This document shows positions 6,610 to 13,067 of a stretch of 13,067 bases of DNA, in pieces. Origin of the DNA: Anoxynatronum sp033549305 (lineage in GTDB: Bacteria > Bacillota > Clostridia > Peptostreptococcales > Tindalliaceae); assembly GCA_033549305.1 (NCBI GenBank), contig JAWSUV010000071.1, forward strand, positions 1-13,067. Reading direction: 5' to 3'. The notes beneath the pieces were generated by a model that was not told where the DNA came from, did not search any database, and worked only from the letters and a program-made list of their open reading frames with translations. How positions within the stretch are numbered: the stretch's first letter is position 1; each line of letters starts with the position of its first letter. A program made the translations under genes and the position numbers.

Positions 6610-7290
6610 TTAATCTCCTGGGGCATGCATCCATACCTGTCTTGACTGTGTCTCGGCTTCAGGTGCAAATGCAGATATGAAAGTTTCAAGATCATTTAAA
6701 TGAAGGAGAATTGTCCCTTCTTCAATGCCCGGAGGCGCATACACGATATACACTGCTCCGCAGCTGTTCGCATCAATGCAGGTGCGTTGGTCAGGACCGC
6801 GCAGAATACTGGAAATCACGTCTTCCTGATCGGCAATCATGGCATCTCCCGGGACGGTCGCCACTTCCCGGCCGCTCAGGGTCCTGTAGTGTTCTTCGCC
6901 AGTTGCCTGGAGAAGCTTCAGGGGCTCTTTTACCTTCTCCAGATCATGGACGGCAGTCAACAGCAGGTTTTTCATCTCAGCCATAAACATGGCCTGCACC
7001 AGGGGGAGTTCTGCGGGAATACCCTTCCCTTTGATGATTGATTCCAGCTGGCCCAGTACATGATAGGTGTAGCCGAACCTTTTGTAATAGGCCACATACA
7101 CATCCATGGGAGGCAGCCCTTTGAGCTCTTTCCGCGGCAGATCACAGTACTGCTTCCGTAAAGCTGTTTCCAGTTCTTTTTTCAGCTCAAGGAGTGGTCC
7201 CGGAAAAAGGCACCGACAGTTAACCATCCTTAATATTCCAACTGAACAATCCTGGTTTTTGTCTGCCGGCTGGTGAGACAATAACCTCAT
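6610..7290 (-). CDS. Stand-alone B3/B4 (PheRS-beta-like) domain protein
   Basis: About 226 residues. The core from DVYVAYYKRFGYTYH through LESIIKGKGIPAELPLVQAMFMAEMKN, then HDLEK, GEEHYRTLSGR, VPGDAMIADQEDVI and SILRGPDQRT, follows the B3/B4 domain of the phenylalanyl-tRNA synthetase beta subunit, which in free-standing form occurs as small proteins of about 220-240 residues. In PheRS this domain hydrolyses mischarged Tyr-tRNA; a tRNA- or amino-acid-editing role is possible for the free form but unproven. I chose ATG 7288-7290 (GGGAG 10 nt upstream) because it gives the family length and places SVGILRM as the first strand. The frame is open further upstream with possible starts at 7365 (ATG) and 7476 (GTG), but that extra sequence has no domain character. 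It is the first gene of the leftward group after the divergent spacer. Confidence 0.8.
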   Translation of the reverse strand: MRLLSHQPADKNQDCSVGILRMVNCRCLFPGPLLELKKELETALRKQYCDLPRKELKGLPPMDVYVAYYKRFGYTYHVLGQLESIIKGKGIPAELPLVQAMFMAEMKNLLLTAVHDLEKVKEPLKLLQATGEEHYRTLSGREVATVPGDAMIADQEDVISSILRGPDQRTCIDANSCGAVYIVYAPPGIEEGTILLHLNDLETFISAFAPEAETQSRQVWMHAPGD

Positions 7291-7666
7291 CGCCTGAACA
7301 CTCCCTCTCTCTACACAGCTTCCATGCCCATCTCCGCTGCAGCCACTGAATGATTTATAAACCATGCCATATAAATCCTCTCGATCAATGTTCCAGTATA
7401 TTCGTACCACAATTTGCCCGCCATAATCCAGGCACCTCCCGTTAACACTTTGTTTTTTCATGAAGGAAACTGACACGACTGTGCCAATCCCCGTGTTGTG
7501 GTAAAATTGTATGATCTATCTTTTGAATCATAATTCAATCCAATTTCCAGTTTTTTAACACTTTATGTCATTTGGAACCGGTAACTGGGTACAGATAAAA
7601 ATAAGGTGTCCGTCGGCTTAATGAGCCAACAGTCAGCAGAAATATCATTGAAAAGGGGTTTTGATC
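7291..7666. other. Divergent intergenic region
   Basis: A 376-nt spacer (about 300 if the B3/B4 start were at 7365) between the leftward B3/B4 gene and the rightward reductase. Weak promoter-like elements: on plus, TTGGAA (7572-7577), 16 nt, GATAAA (7594-7599); on minus, a -10-like TATACT (7400-7395) with no good -35. A perfect inverted repeat sits at 7523-7538. The AT content is visibly higher at 7500-7610 than in the flanking genes. No RNA gene or riboswitch fold was recognised. Confidence 0.5.
7523..7538. promoter_or_regulatory. Perfect inverted repeat, candidate operator
   Basis: TTGAAT-CATA-ATTCAA is an exact 6-4-6 inverted repeat in the AT-rich part of the divergent spacer, about 50 nt upstream of the candidate -35 of the reductase gene. 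Symmetry and position suit a dimeric repressor or activator site shared by both divergent genes. No regulator gene is present in the window, so the cognate protein is unknown. Confidence 0.4.
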
Positions 7667-8662
7667 ATGGAAAAAAGCTTTCGTGCTTTTCGCGTCACTG
7701 AAACAGAAGATGGATTCAGACGTGATATTGTCCACCGGGAGATTGCGGATCTACCGGAAGGAGAAATGTTAATCAATGTGAAGTATTCTTCCATCAACTA
7801 CAAAGATGCCCTGTCCAGTACCGGAAACAAGGGGGTGACAAGGCATTATCCCCATACCCCGGGAATTGATGCGGCAGGCATTGTGGCAGCATCCACCAGC
7901 GAAGCTTTCTCAAAAGGCGATGAGGTCATTGTGACGGGTTATGATTTGGGAATGAATACCGACGGCGGCTTTGGGGAATATATCCGGGTGCCCGCCGGAT
8001 GGCCGGTAAAACGGCCGGACGGACTGACCCTGAAAGAAAGCATGATGTATGGAACAGCCGGCTTTACGGCAGCACTGTCAGTCTATAAGCTGCTGCAGAC
8101 ACTTAAAAATGAAGACGGTGATATATTGGTCACCGGTGGAACCGGCGGCGTCGCGACCATCGCGGCTAAAATTCTGGTGAAACTGGGCTTTGACGTGGTC
8201 ATGGCCACCGGAAAAGTCGGCTCGCAACAGGAAGCCTTAATGAAACTGGGGATCAAGTCAGTCGTCTCGCGGGAGGACGTTGCAGATCCGTCCGGGAAGC
8301 CGATGTTGAAATCCCGGTGGGCCGGGGTGATTGACACCGTCGGAGGTTCCACACTGACTTCAGTACTGAAAACCACCCACTATAACGGGGTGGTGACCAC
8401 CTGTGGCAATGTGGGGGGAGACAAATTTGAAAGCTCCGTTTACCCCTTTATTCTGAGAGGCATCACTCTGTGTGGCATCGATTCGGTTCAGTGCCCCATG
8501 GACATGCGAATCAATATCTGGGACGCTCTTGCCGGGCCCTGGAAACCCGGTACACTCAGCGACATGATCACGACCATCTCTCTGGAGGAGCTGGATGACA
8601 GAATCGCCGACATGCTGCAGGGTAAACATGTCGGACGCATAGTGCTGAAGCACAACGGTTAA
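7667..8662 (+). CDS. YhdH/AcuI-type NADPH-dependent acryloyl-CoA reductase / quinone oxidoreductase
   Basis: A 331-residue medium-chain (MDR superfamily, zinc-independent) reductase. N-terminal GroES-like part with SSINYKDALS (41-50) and PGIDAAG (65-71). Rossmann NADPH loop GGTGGVA (157-163), ATGK (180-183), WAGVIDTVGG (218-227), and the family hallmark PFILRGITLCGIDSV (260-274) followed by R281. Length matches E. coli YhdH (324). Characterised relatives reduce acryloyl-CoA to propionyl-CoA or act on enones with NADPH. The start is ATG 7667, with AAGGGG 8 nt upstream; a TTG two codons earlier is less likely. It is the only rightward gene, standing alone between a divergent spacer with an operator-like palindrome and an intrinsic terminator, so it is probably a separately regulated unit. 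The acryloyl-CoA assignment is by family, not proven. Confidence 0.9.
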   Translation: MEKSFRAFRVTETEDGFRRDIVHREIADLPEGEMLINVKYSSINYKDALSSTGNKGVTRHYPHTPGIDAAGIVAASTSEAFSKGDEVIVTGYDLGMNTDGGFGEYIRVPAGWPVKRPDGLTLKESMMYGTAGFTAALSVYKLLQTLKNEDGDILVTGGTGGVATIAAKILVKLGFDVVMATGKVGSQQEALMKLGIKSVVSREDVADPSGKPMLKSRWAGVIDTVGGSTLTSVLKTTHYNGVVTTCGNVGGDKFESSVYPFILRGITLCGIDSVQCPMDMRINIWDALAGPWKPGTLSDMITTISLEELDDRIADMLQGKHVGRIVLKHNG

Positions 8663-8722
8663 AAAACAATCCTTACGGCCTTCAAGAGGTAGACATTTTG
8701 CCATTACAGGCACAATCAATAG

Positions 8723-8757
8723 AGCCCCGTGCATCGTTCAATGTGCCAGGGCTTTTT
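8723..8757 (+). terminator. Intrinsic terminator of the YhdH-like gene
   Basis: Outer stem AGCCC (8723-8727)/GGGCT (8749-8753), inner stem GTGCAT (8729-8734)/ATGTGC (8741-8746) with two wobble pairs, 6-nt loop, and a T5 run (8753-8757). It lies 61 nt after the stop. On the opposite strand the hairpin lacks a following T-run, so it serves the rightward gene mainly. The convergent operon ends 15 nt further on. Confidence 0.65.
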
Positions 8758-8772
8758 CCTGAGGATCCATGA

Positions 8773-9168
8773 TCAGTCTTCAATGACATACAACAGTTCC
8801 CGTTCCTGCAGCATGCCTTCAATCCGGGTAAACAGGGCGTAGTTCGCCTGCTGATCCTCCAGCACATATACGGTCTCTGCGTCCGCTTCATTCAGATAAG
8901 TCTCCAGGCTTTCAAGTGTGTGGGTGTTTTCGTCCACCTGTATGGTTGTTTCGGATATTCGGATCACCACCTCCCGGTAACGCGAATCCTGGTCACCGCT
9001 TCTGTCAGGAGCCTCCTGGGCCGGAGCGGGACTGGTGAGACGCAGGATATCACCGGGTCCGACCCCCCACCGGTCTCCCATCAGGAGTAGTAACAGGAGC
9101 ACCAGGATGATCCCCAGCAGGACTAATCGAAACGTTCGTCCTCTTCTTTTCTTCCGATCTGTTGCCAT
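8773..9168 (-). CDS. ExbD-like membrane-anchored protein without the channel Asp
   Basis: 131 residues: a basic N-terminus (RKKRRGR), one strong transmembrane helix (about 13-30), a Pro/Gln/Asp-rich linker (31-65), and a C-terminal domain (66-131) with the ExbD/TolR periplasmic pattern: VVIRISETTIQVDE, ESLETYLNE, VYVLEDQQANYALFTRIEGMLQE, then a final strand LLYVIED. The helix lacks the conserved Asp found in ExbD, TolR and MotB and in the upstream ExbD-like protein, so it cannot itself carry protons. It may bind peptidoglycan or regulate the channel as a partner subunit. It lies 29 nt downstream of the ExbD-like gene (AGGAGA about 9-10 nt before the ATG) and is the last gene of the leftward operon. 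Fold assignment is by pattern only. Confidence 0.72.
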   Translation of the reverse strand: MATDRKKRRGRTFRLVLLGIILVLLLLLLMGDRWGVGPGDILRLTSPAPAQEAPDRSGDQDSRYREVVIRISETTIQVDENTHTLESLETYLNEADAETVYVLEDQQANYALFTRIEGMLQERELLYVIED

Positions 9169-9197
9169 CAGGCTGTCTCTCCTTTTTCACATCGATT

Positions 9198-9743
9198 TTA
9201 GTGCAGCTGAATCAGGTAGGCTTCCGGCCATGACCGCTCACGCACGAATTCAGCAGCGGCTTCCTGCATCATTCGGTAGGCATAGCGGTACGCCTGTGTA
9301 TCCGCATCCAGGGTCACCAGTAACAGTACCCCCACACCGCTCTGCTGCTGGAATTCATTCTCAAGGGCCTGTTTAATCCGGTTTTTCTGACTTTCACGCC
9401 TTTCATCAGTATCCACCAGGTATATGGAGGTAGGCGCTTCATTCAACCATACCTGGTTCACTTCTGTTCTGAGGACCAGATCAATTACGACCGCTTTTTC
9501 TTTCAGGAATTCATACTTGATCCGGTCATCAGCCGCTTCGATCTGTTCCGCGTCCGCCCGCCGGTCCCACTGATCCAGGGCAAGCTGCAATCGGGTGTTC
9601 TGGCTCATTAACCCCTCCACTTCCTCAGCATAGGTATTTTCCAGCTGATGCTGGTCAATCTGGCGGTTGATGAGCACCGCAAACAAGAGGATTAAAAACA
9701 CATCCAGCAGCGGTGTCATGTCAAGCCATCTATTCTGGTTCAT
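9198..9743 (-). CDS. ExbD/TolR-like proton-channel subunit
   Basis: 181 residues. A short cytoplasmic start is followed by one transmembrane helix, LDMTPLLDVFLILLFAVLI (7-25), with the P-x2-D14 signature; D14 corresponds to the proton-carrying Asp of ExbD and TolR. A Glu/Gln-rich coiled-coil-like stretch (about 30-75) and a periplasmic-type domain (80-181) follow, ending in the ExbD-like DADTQAYRYAYRMMQEAA and a last strand AYLIQLH. The ATG at 9743 was chosen since it begins just before the helix and has GGGGGA 6 nt upstream; an earlier in-frame start at 9773 is possible but adds only ten unneeded residues. It overlaps the 3' end of the ExbB-like gene by 14 nt, which implies coupled translation and a joint complex. 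No TonB-like partner is in view, so the driven load is unknown. Confidence 0.82.
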   Translation of the reverse strand: MNQNRWLDMTPLLDVFLILLFAVLINRQIDQHQLENTYAEEVEGLMSQNTRLQLALDQWDRRADAEQIEAADDRIKYEFLKEKAVVIDLVLRTEVNQVWLNEAPTSIYLVDTDERRESQKNRIKQALENEFQQQSGVGVLLLVTLDADTQAYRYAYRMMQEAAAEFVRERSWPEAYLIQLH

Positions 9744-10251
9744 GGTACATCCCCCGGTCACTATATAGATCAACCCGCTCCAGCAGCATTTTCAGGTTTT
9801 CCCGGTTTTGTTCCACCATGGGATACAGGGTCGCATCCACCGCTTTAAACGCCAGTGCGAAGATGAGTCCCCACAGAGTGGACGTCAGTGCGATGGTGAA
9901 ATTCAGCGTCACCTGCTGCTGCGCCGTTTCCACCATGTTCAGCAGGGACAGAATGGTGCCAAGCATCCCCATCATGGGAAAAGCACTGTTAATGGCAGAA
10001 AAAATGCTGTAATATTGGATTTCATCCGAACGCATGCCAATGAGCGCGTTCAGGTTCAGCTTATCTTCCCGCTTTCCCTTCACCCGTTCCATTAACAGGG
10101 CGACGGGCACATAGATTTTTGGCTGCAACTGGTTTTTCAGCAGCAGACTGTAGCTTTTTGTGCGCGGATAGATCACCACGGCATTAAACACCGCCAGCAG
10201 CAGGATCAGCACGTCATAACCCAGTAAATTACGTAGAATAATTCGTATCAT
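9730..10251 (-). CDS. MotA/TolQ/ExbB-like proton-channel subunit
   Basis: 173 residues with three predicted membrane helices: about 11-28, 83-106 and 116-146. The second carries the family signature FPMMGMLGTILSLL (91-104) and the third LTSTLWGLIFALAFKA (122-137), both typical of the ExbB/TolQ/MotA core that forms the proton pathway around the ExbD helix. A cytoplasmic segment (about 30-80) lies between helices 1 and 2; the protein is shorter than E. coli ExbB (244) and close to a minimal core. The start is strong: GGGAGG 6 nt before the ATG. It begins 25 nt after the radical SAM gene and overlaps the ExbD-like gene by 14 nt. In the complex it would turn proton flow into motion of the ExbD-like partners. 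It is unrelated to lengthy ZorA-type proteins, having no long tail. Confidence 0.87.
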   Translation of the reverse strand: MIRIILRNLLGYDVLILLLAVFNAVVIYPRTKSYSLLLKNQLQPKIYVPVALLMERVKGKREDKLNLNALIGMRSDEIQYYSIFSAINSAFPMMGMLGTILSLLNMVETAQQQVTLNFTIALTSTLWGLIFALAFKAVDATLYPMVEQNRENLKMLLERVDLYSDRGMYHEPE

Positions 10252-10276
10252 TGCTTTCCTCCCATTGTTATCGCTT

Positions 10277-11410
10277 TTAAATATAGCGCTGGATCAGGGC
10301 GTCAGTTATCTGGTCCACATTATCAACCGTAATCCCCGTTTCCCGGATCATCTGCTGGACACGCCTTCTTCTGACTTCATTCGCCAGGTCTTCCCGATGC
10401 GTCATCACACCGGTTCTCCGACCGATGCGGAATATCATTTGCTCAGATGCCGGGAGGCTCAGGAACCATTTCAGGACCGCCAGCATCTTGGCTTTATCTT
10501 CCGGAAACGTCCCCTCCACCTCCGGCAGCAGGTTAATGATGTGGTCGCTTTTCAGGGTGCTGGTAATGCCTTCCAGTTTTTCAATCATCCACATCAGTTC
10601 CTGCACCATCTCCACATCATTGGTCCGGGTAAATGTGCCGTCCTGATAGTCATCATGCAACAGGGAGTGTCCCTTGACAACCAGTGTCCTGATCCGGATG
10701 TAATCCGGATTAATCTGGTTGAGGGCATCCGCCGTTTCCCAGGCGCTTTTCCTTGAATATTCCTCTCCCCCCAGGCCCGGCATATAATACTCCGACAGTT
10801 CCATGGTGGTCTTTTTGATTTTCTGCCCGGCGCGTATGTGTGTCTCTTTGTCGACTCCTTTTTTAATCAGCTGCAACACCTCATCACAGGCGGTTTCCAT
10901 CCCGATATGAATCCGGTTCAGGCCGGCAGCTGCCATTTCCTGCAGGTCTTCATCCCGCATCCGGGCTACCGTATGAGACCGGGCATAGCAGGTGATGCGT
11001 TCAATTTCAGGAAAAGCGTCGCGGATATAATATAAAATGTCAATCAGGTCCGATGCCTTCATGACCAGGCTGTTGGCATCCTGAATGAACACCGATTTCA
11101 TCCCGCTGCCGTACCAGTTGCGGGCCATGTAGTAGGCCCTTTCATCCTCCGGTTCCACCGACCTTTTAATTGCATTCATCCGGGAACGTTCCACGGCAGA
11201 GTCTTCATCGGCTGCCTGCCGGAATGCCTCCACAAAGCGTTTGATCGTGTCAATATCCTGAAAAACGTCCTCTTTGGAACGGACACTGAAGCTTTCTCCC
11301 TTATACAAAGAGCAAAAACGGCACTGATTCCAGGGACAGTTCCGCGTGATCCGGAGCAGCAGGCTCGCTGCTTCACTTGGCGGCCGAATGGGGCCTATTT
11401 CATAGCTCAT
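10277..11410 (-). CDS. Radical SAM protein with CX4CX2C cluster motif
   Basis: 377 residues. The cluster motif is C25-PWNQ-C30-RF-C33, i.e. CX4CX2C instead of the usual CX3CX2C; the DNA reads TGT CCC TGG AAT CAG TGC CGT TTT TGC, so the spacing is not a misread. Downstream elements of the radical SAM barrel include SVFIQDANSLVM, ITCYARSHTVARM, IHIGMETACDEVLQLIKKGVDKETH (a HemN/Elp3-like pattern) and YYMPGLGGEEYS. There is no B12-binding domain. I recall other unassigned anaerobe proteins with a CPWNxCxFC start; none with a known reaction. The start is supported by GAGGGAG 7 nt before the ATG. It sits between the Fe-S aldo/keto reductase (55-nt gap) and the proton-channel genes (25 nt), apparently one operon. 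An oxygen-sensitive redox role is likely; the substrate is unknown. Confidence 0.87.
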   Translation of the reverse strand: MSYEIGPIRPPSEAASLLLRITRNCPWNQCRFCSLYKGESFSVRSKEDVFQDIDTIKRFVEAFRQAADEDSAVERSRMNAIKRSVEPEDERAYYMARNWYGSGMKSVFIQDANSLVMKASDLIDILYYIRDAFPEIERITCYARSHTVARMRDEDLQEMAAAGLNRIHIGMETACDEVLQLIKKGVDKETHIRAGQKIKKTTMELSEYYMPGLGGEEYSRKSAWETADALNQINPDYIRIRTLVVKGHSLLHDDYQDGTFTRTNDVEMVQELMWMIEKLEGITSTLKSDHIINLLPEVEGTFPEDKAKMLAVLKWFLSLPASEQMIFRIGRRTGVMTHREDLANEVRRRRVQQMIRETGITVDNVDQITDALIQRYI

Positions 11411-11465
11411 GATAACACTCCCTCATCTGCTTCCATTAACGAATAAAGACATATCCAAGGATTGA

Positions 11466-12419
11466 TTACAATAACCGTATCGCCATCACCGGGCAGTGGG
11501 GGCTGCAGTAACCGCACATGACGCACAGGTCCGGATCCACCACCGCCTTGCCTTCCTGAAGGCTCAGAGCTGCATTGGGGCAGGTGTCAATACAGGTTCC
11601 GCACCCGACACATACCAGTGGAAAGATGTACAGTTTTTTTACCGAAGCCGGTACAAACAGGGCATCGTCACTGATCCGGTCCACCCCGAAAACTTTCAGG
11701 TTCATTTCCAGTTCCTTCAGCGTGACAACGCCGATGGCGCAAGCATCGATCTCCTTGATGGAACGGACCCAGTTCAAGGCTTCATCATACTGGTTTAGCA
11801 GATTTCCGCCGGCAAAGACTTTCATGGCATAGATCCCTTTCCCGTTTTGACGGGCCAGACGGATGCCTTCCAGCATCTCCTCCCGGTTTCCGTCCACAAT
11901 GCCCCTGCCGGTGAGATTGATCAGGGGAAACACCACATCGATATCCTGACGTTCAGCGGCGATCTTCACCACCGGCATGCTGTGGGTGGAGATACCGACG
12001 GCCCGAAGCACTTTCTGTTCTTTCATTTCGCACAGGAACTGATGAGCCCCCTGCTTAACCTCAAAAATATCCAGGGGCGGCCGGGCTGAATGCATCAGAT
12101 ACAGATCGATATAATCCGTCCGCAGCTCCCGGAGACTTTTTTCGAAAGCCCTGGCCATCTCATCATACGTGGCCGTCTGGGATTTGGTGGCGATGACCAC
12201 CTGTTCCCGCTTGCCCTGCAGGGCCTTTCCCAGTGTGGCCTCTGTTTGATACATCTCGGCAGTATCAAAAAAGGTGACCCCGTACTCCACGGCTTTTTCG
12301 ATGATTTCAATGATTTCATGTTCCGGCCGGTTGGCCTGCAGCGGGCCCATGGGCAGCACCCCCAGGCAGTACTCCGATACTTTCAAACCACTGTTTCCCA
12401 ACATCCGATAATTCAGCAT
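11466..12419 (-). CDS. Aldo/keto reductase with two C-terminal [4Fe-4S] clusters
   Basis: 317 residues. The N-terminal 260 or so form an aldo/keto reductase barrel with the catalytic set D52, Y57 (FFDTAEMY), K79 (ATKS) and H110 (YLMHS). Residues 264-317 form a bacterial-type ferredoxin domain with C270-x2-C273-x2-C276-x3-C280-P and C299-x2-C302-x2-C305-x3-C309-P, enough for two [4Fe-4S] clusters. Such fused reductases are common in anaerobes and could couple ferredoxin-level electrons to carbonyl or other reductions; the substrate is not predictable. The start is supported by AGGAG 7 nt before the ATG. It follows the TPR-like gene by 31 nt and precedes the radical SAM gene by 55 nt, so it may supply reducing equivalents to that enzyme. 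That partnership is inference from position only. Confidence 0.92.
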   Translation of the reverse strand: MLNYRMLGNSGLKVSEYCLGVLPMGPLQANRPEHEIIEIIEKAVEYGVTFFDTAEMYQTEATLGKALQGKREQVVIATKSQTATYDEMARAFEKSLRELRTDYIDLYLMHSARPPLDIFEVKQGAHQFLCEMKEQKVLRAVGISTHSMPVVKIAAERQDIDVVFPLINLTGRGIVDGNREEMLEGIRLARQNGKGIYAMKVFAGGNLLNQYDEALNWVRSIKEIDACAIGVVTLKELEMNLKVFGVDRISDDALFVPASVKKLYIFPLVCVGCGTCIDTCPNAALSLQEGKAVVDPDLCVMCGYCSPHCPVMAIRLL

Positions 12420-12450
12420 CCCATCACTCCTGTTCTGTTATGCCCTGCTT

Positions 12451-13067
12451 TTATTCCAGATAAGGCCTGACCGCTTCCACCAAAGCCTCTTCATCTTCTC
12501 CAAGGGCATAGGCTTCTATCATCGCCAGGCATTTTTTTGCATAATCATAGGCCTTTTCCTGATCACCAGTCTTGTGCAGCGCCTCTGCCAGGTATCGGTA
12601 AAGCATCACCTGATCTGCCGCGTAAAGATGGGGCATGTCTAAAGCCGCCGTCATTGTTTCCGCCGCTTCCGCCCACCGCTCCTGTGCCAGAAGGATCCTG
12701 GCCCTGGCAATGGCCAGTTCCGGCAGCTGATCAAAGCGGGTGCGCTCCACCTCGATCATGGCCATCAGCCAGTCGCAGTCAAGCGCCACATTCTCTTCCA
12801 GCATCAGCTCCGCCAGACCCGCCATTTCATACCTGCCGGGCGATTCCATTCCACGGATCATATCCGCCAATCCCTGATACTCCCGGGCCAGGTAGCGTTC
12901 CATGATGCGGTCCCGATGCTCCAGCAGCTCCAGGACTGGTGTTTCCTGTCGGCCTTCCCGGTAGAACGAAGCGGATCCCTGGAACTCATACCGGAGAAAG
13001 GGGCTGAACCCGGCAAAGCCTTGCCCGACAGCCAGCCAAAATTCACTGTGATGGGTATCCAGCAGGA
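12451..13067 (-). CDS. TPR-like protein of unknown function, 5' end cut by window edge
   Basis: The frame is open from the right edge (first full codon at 13065) to the TAA at 12451, giving 204 residues of C-terminus; an internal ATG at 12903 is not a sensible start because coding character continues upstream (FWLAVGQGFAGFSPFLRYEF). The C-terminal 110 residues are helical with tetratricopeptide-like pairs: ELAIARARILLAQERWAEAA and LYRYLAEALHKTGDQEKAYD show the W/L-G-Y-A-like spacing with A and Y at packing positions. Such repeats bind partner proteins; large bacterial regulators of the LuxR/MalT or AfsR type often end this way, but no DNA-binding domain is visible in the part present. It is the most upstream gene seen of the leftward operon, 31 nt before the aldo/keto reductase. 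Confidence 0.7.
   Translation of the reverse strand, partial: LLDTHHSEFWLAVGQGFAGFSPFLRYEFQGSASFYREGRQETPVLELLEHRDRIMERYLAREYQGLADMIRGMESPGRYEMAGLAELMLEENVALDCDWLMAMIEVERTRFDQLPELAIARARILLAQERWAEAAETMTAALDMPHLYAADQVMLYRYLAEALHKTGDQEKAYDYAKKCLAMIEAYALGEDEEALVEAVRPYLE

Noticed and set aside
6548..6634. Longer N-terminus for the alpha/beta hydrolase
   Set aside because: It would overlap the preceding gene and lacks a good ribosome binding site, whereas the ATG at 6547 has AAGGAGGGG at ideal spacing.
8773..10251. Zorya-type defence motor (ZorA/ZorB)
   Set aside because: The ExbB-like protein has only 173 residues and no long coiled-coil tail, and no ZorC, ZorD or ZorE-like gene lies in the operon.

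Overview
The window looks like chromosome from an anaerobic Bacillota (Clostridia-type) bacterium. The reasons are the strong AGGAG-type ribosome binding sites, tight leftward gene strings, several iron-sulfur and radical SAM enzymes, an aldo/keto reductase carrying two ferredoxin clusters, and moderate GC content. This is inference; there is no rRNA or other phylogenetic marker here. I see no tRNA, rRNA, CRISPR array, transposase or phage gene.

Right part (8773-13067), all leftward and probably one operon: the 3' end of a TPR-like gene, an aldo/keto reductase with two [4Fe-4S] motifs, a radical SAM enzyme with an atypical CX4CX2C cluster motif, then a three-gene proton-channel set: ExbB/MotA-like, ExbD-like with the channel Asp, and a second ExbD-like protein without it. 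Gaps are 25-55 nt, with one 14-nt overlap. The operon converges on a rightward gene, a YhdH/AcuI-type NADPH-dependent reductase (7667-8662), which ends in a good intrinsic terminator.

Middle (4474-7666): a 376-nt divergent spacer with a perfect TTGAAT-4-ATTCAA inverted repeat separates the reductase from a leftward group. That group is a stand-alone B3/B4 (PheRS-beta type) domain protein, an alpha/beta hydrolase, and a dapB-like dihydrodipicolinate reductase. Downstream of dapB is a 404-nt stretch holding the decayed 5' end of a DUF1697 gene, a GC-rich hairpin and a possible promoter.

Left part (1-4473), leftward: a GNAT-type gene cut by an in-frame TAA, a GH3-family acyl-adenylating enzyme that lacks its N-terminus and is split by a frameshift, and two intact-looking tandem cobalamin-binding-type radical SAM enzymes 1 nt apart (the second runs off the window). 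GNAT, GH3 and the two radical SAM genes look like a former small biosynthetic or lipid-modifying operon. Its first two genes carry several independent lesions, so 2623-4827 reads as a zone of gene decay between intact genes.

The most notable points are the layered GNAT/GH3/DUF1697 decay, the TonB-less ExbB-ExbD-ExbD' set linked to a non-canonical radical SAM enzyme, and the tandem BchE-like radical SAM pair. No known defence system could be assembled from the genes present.
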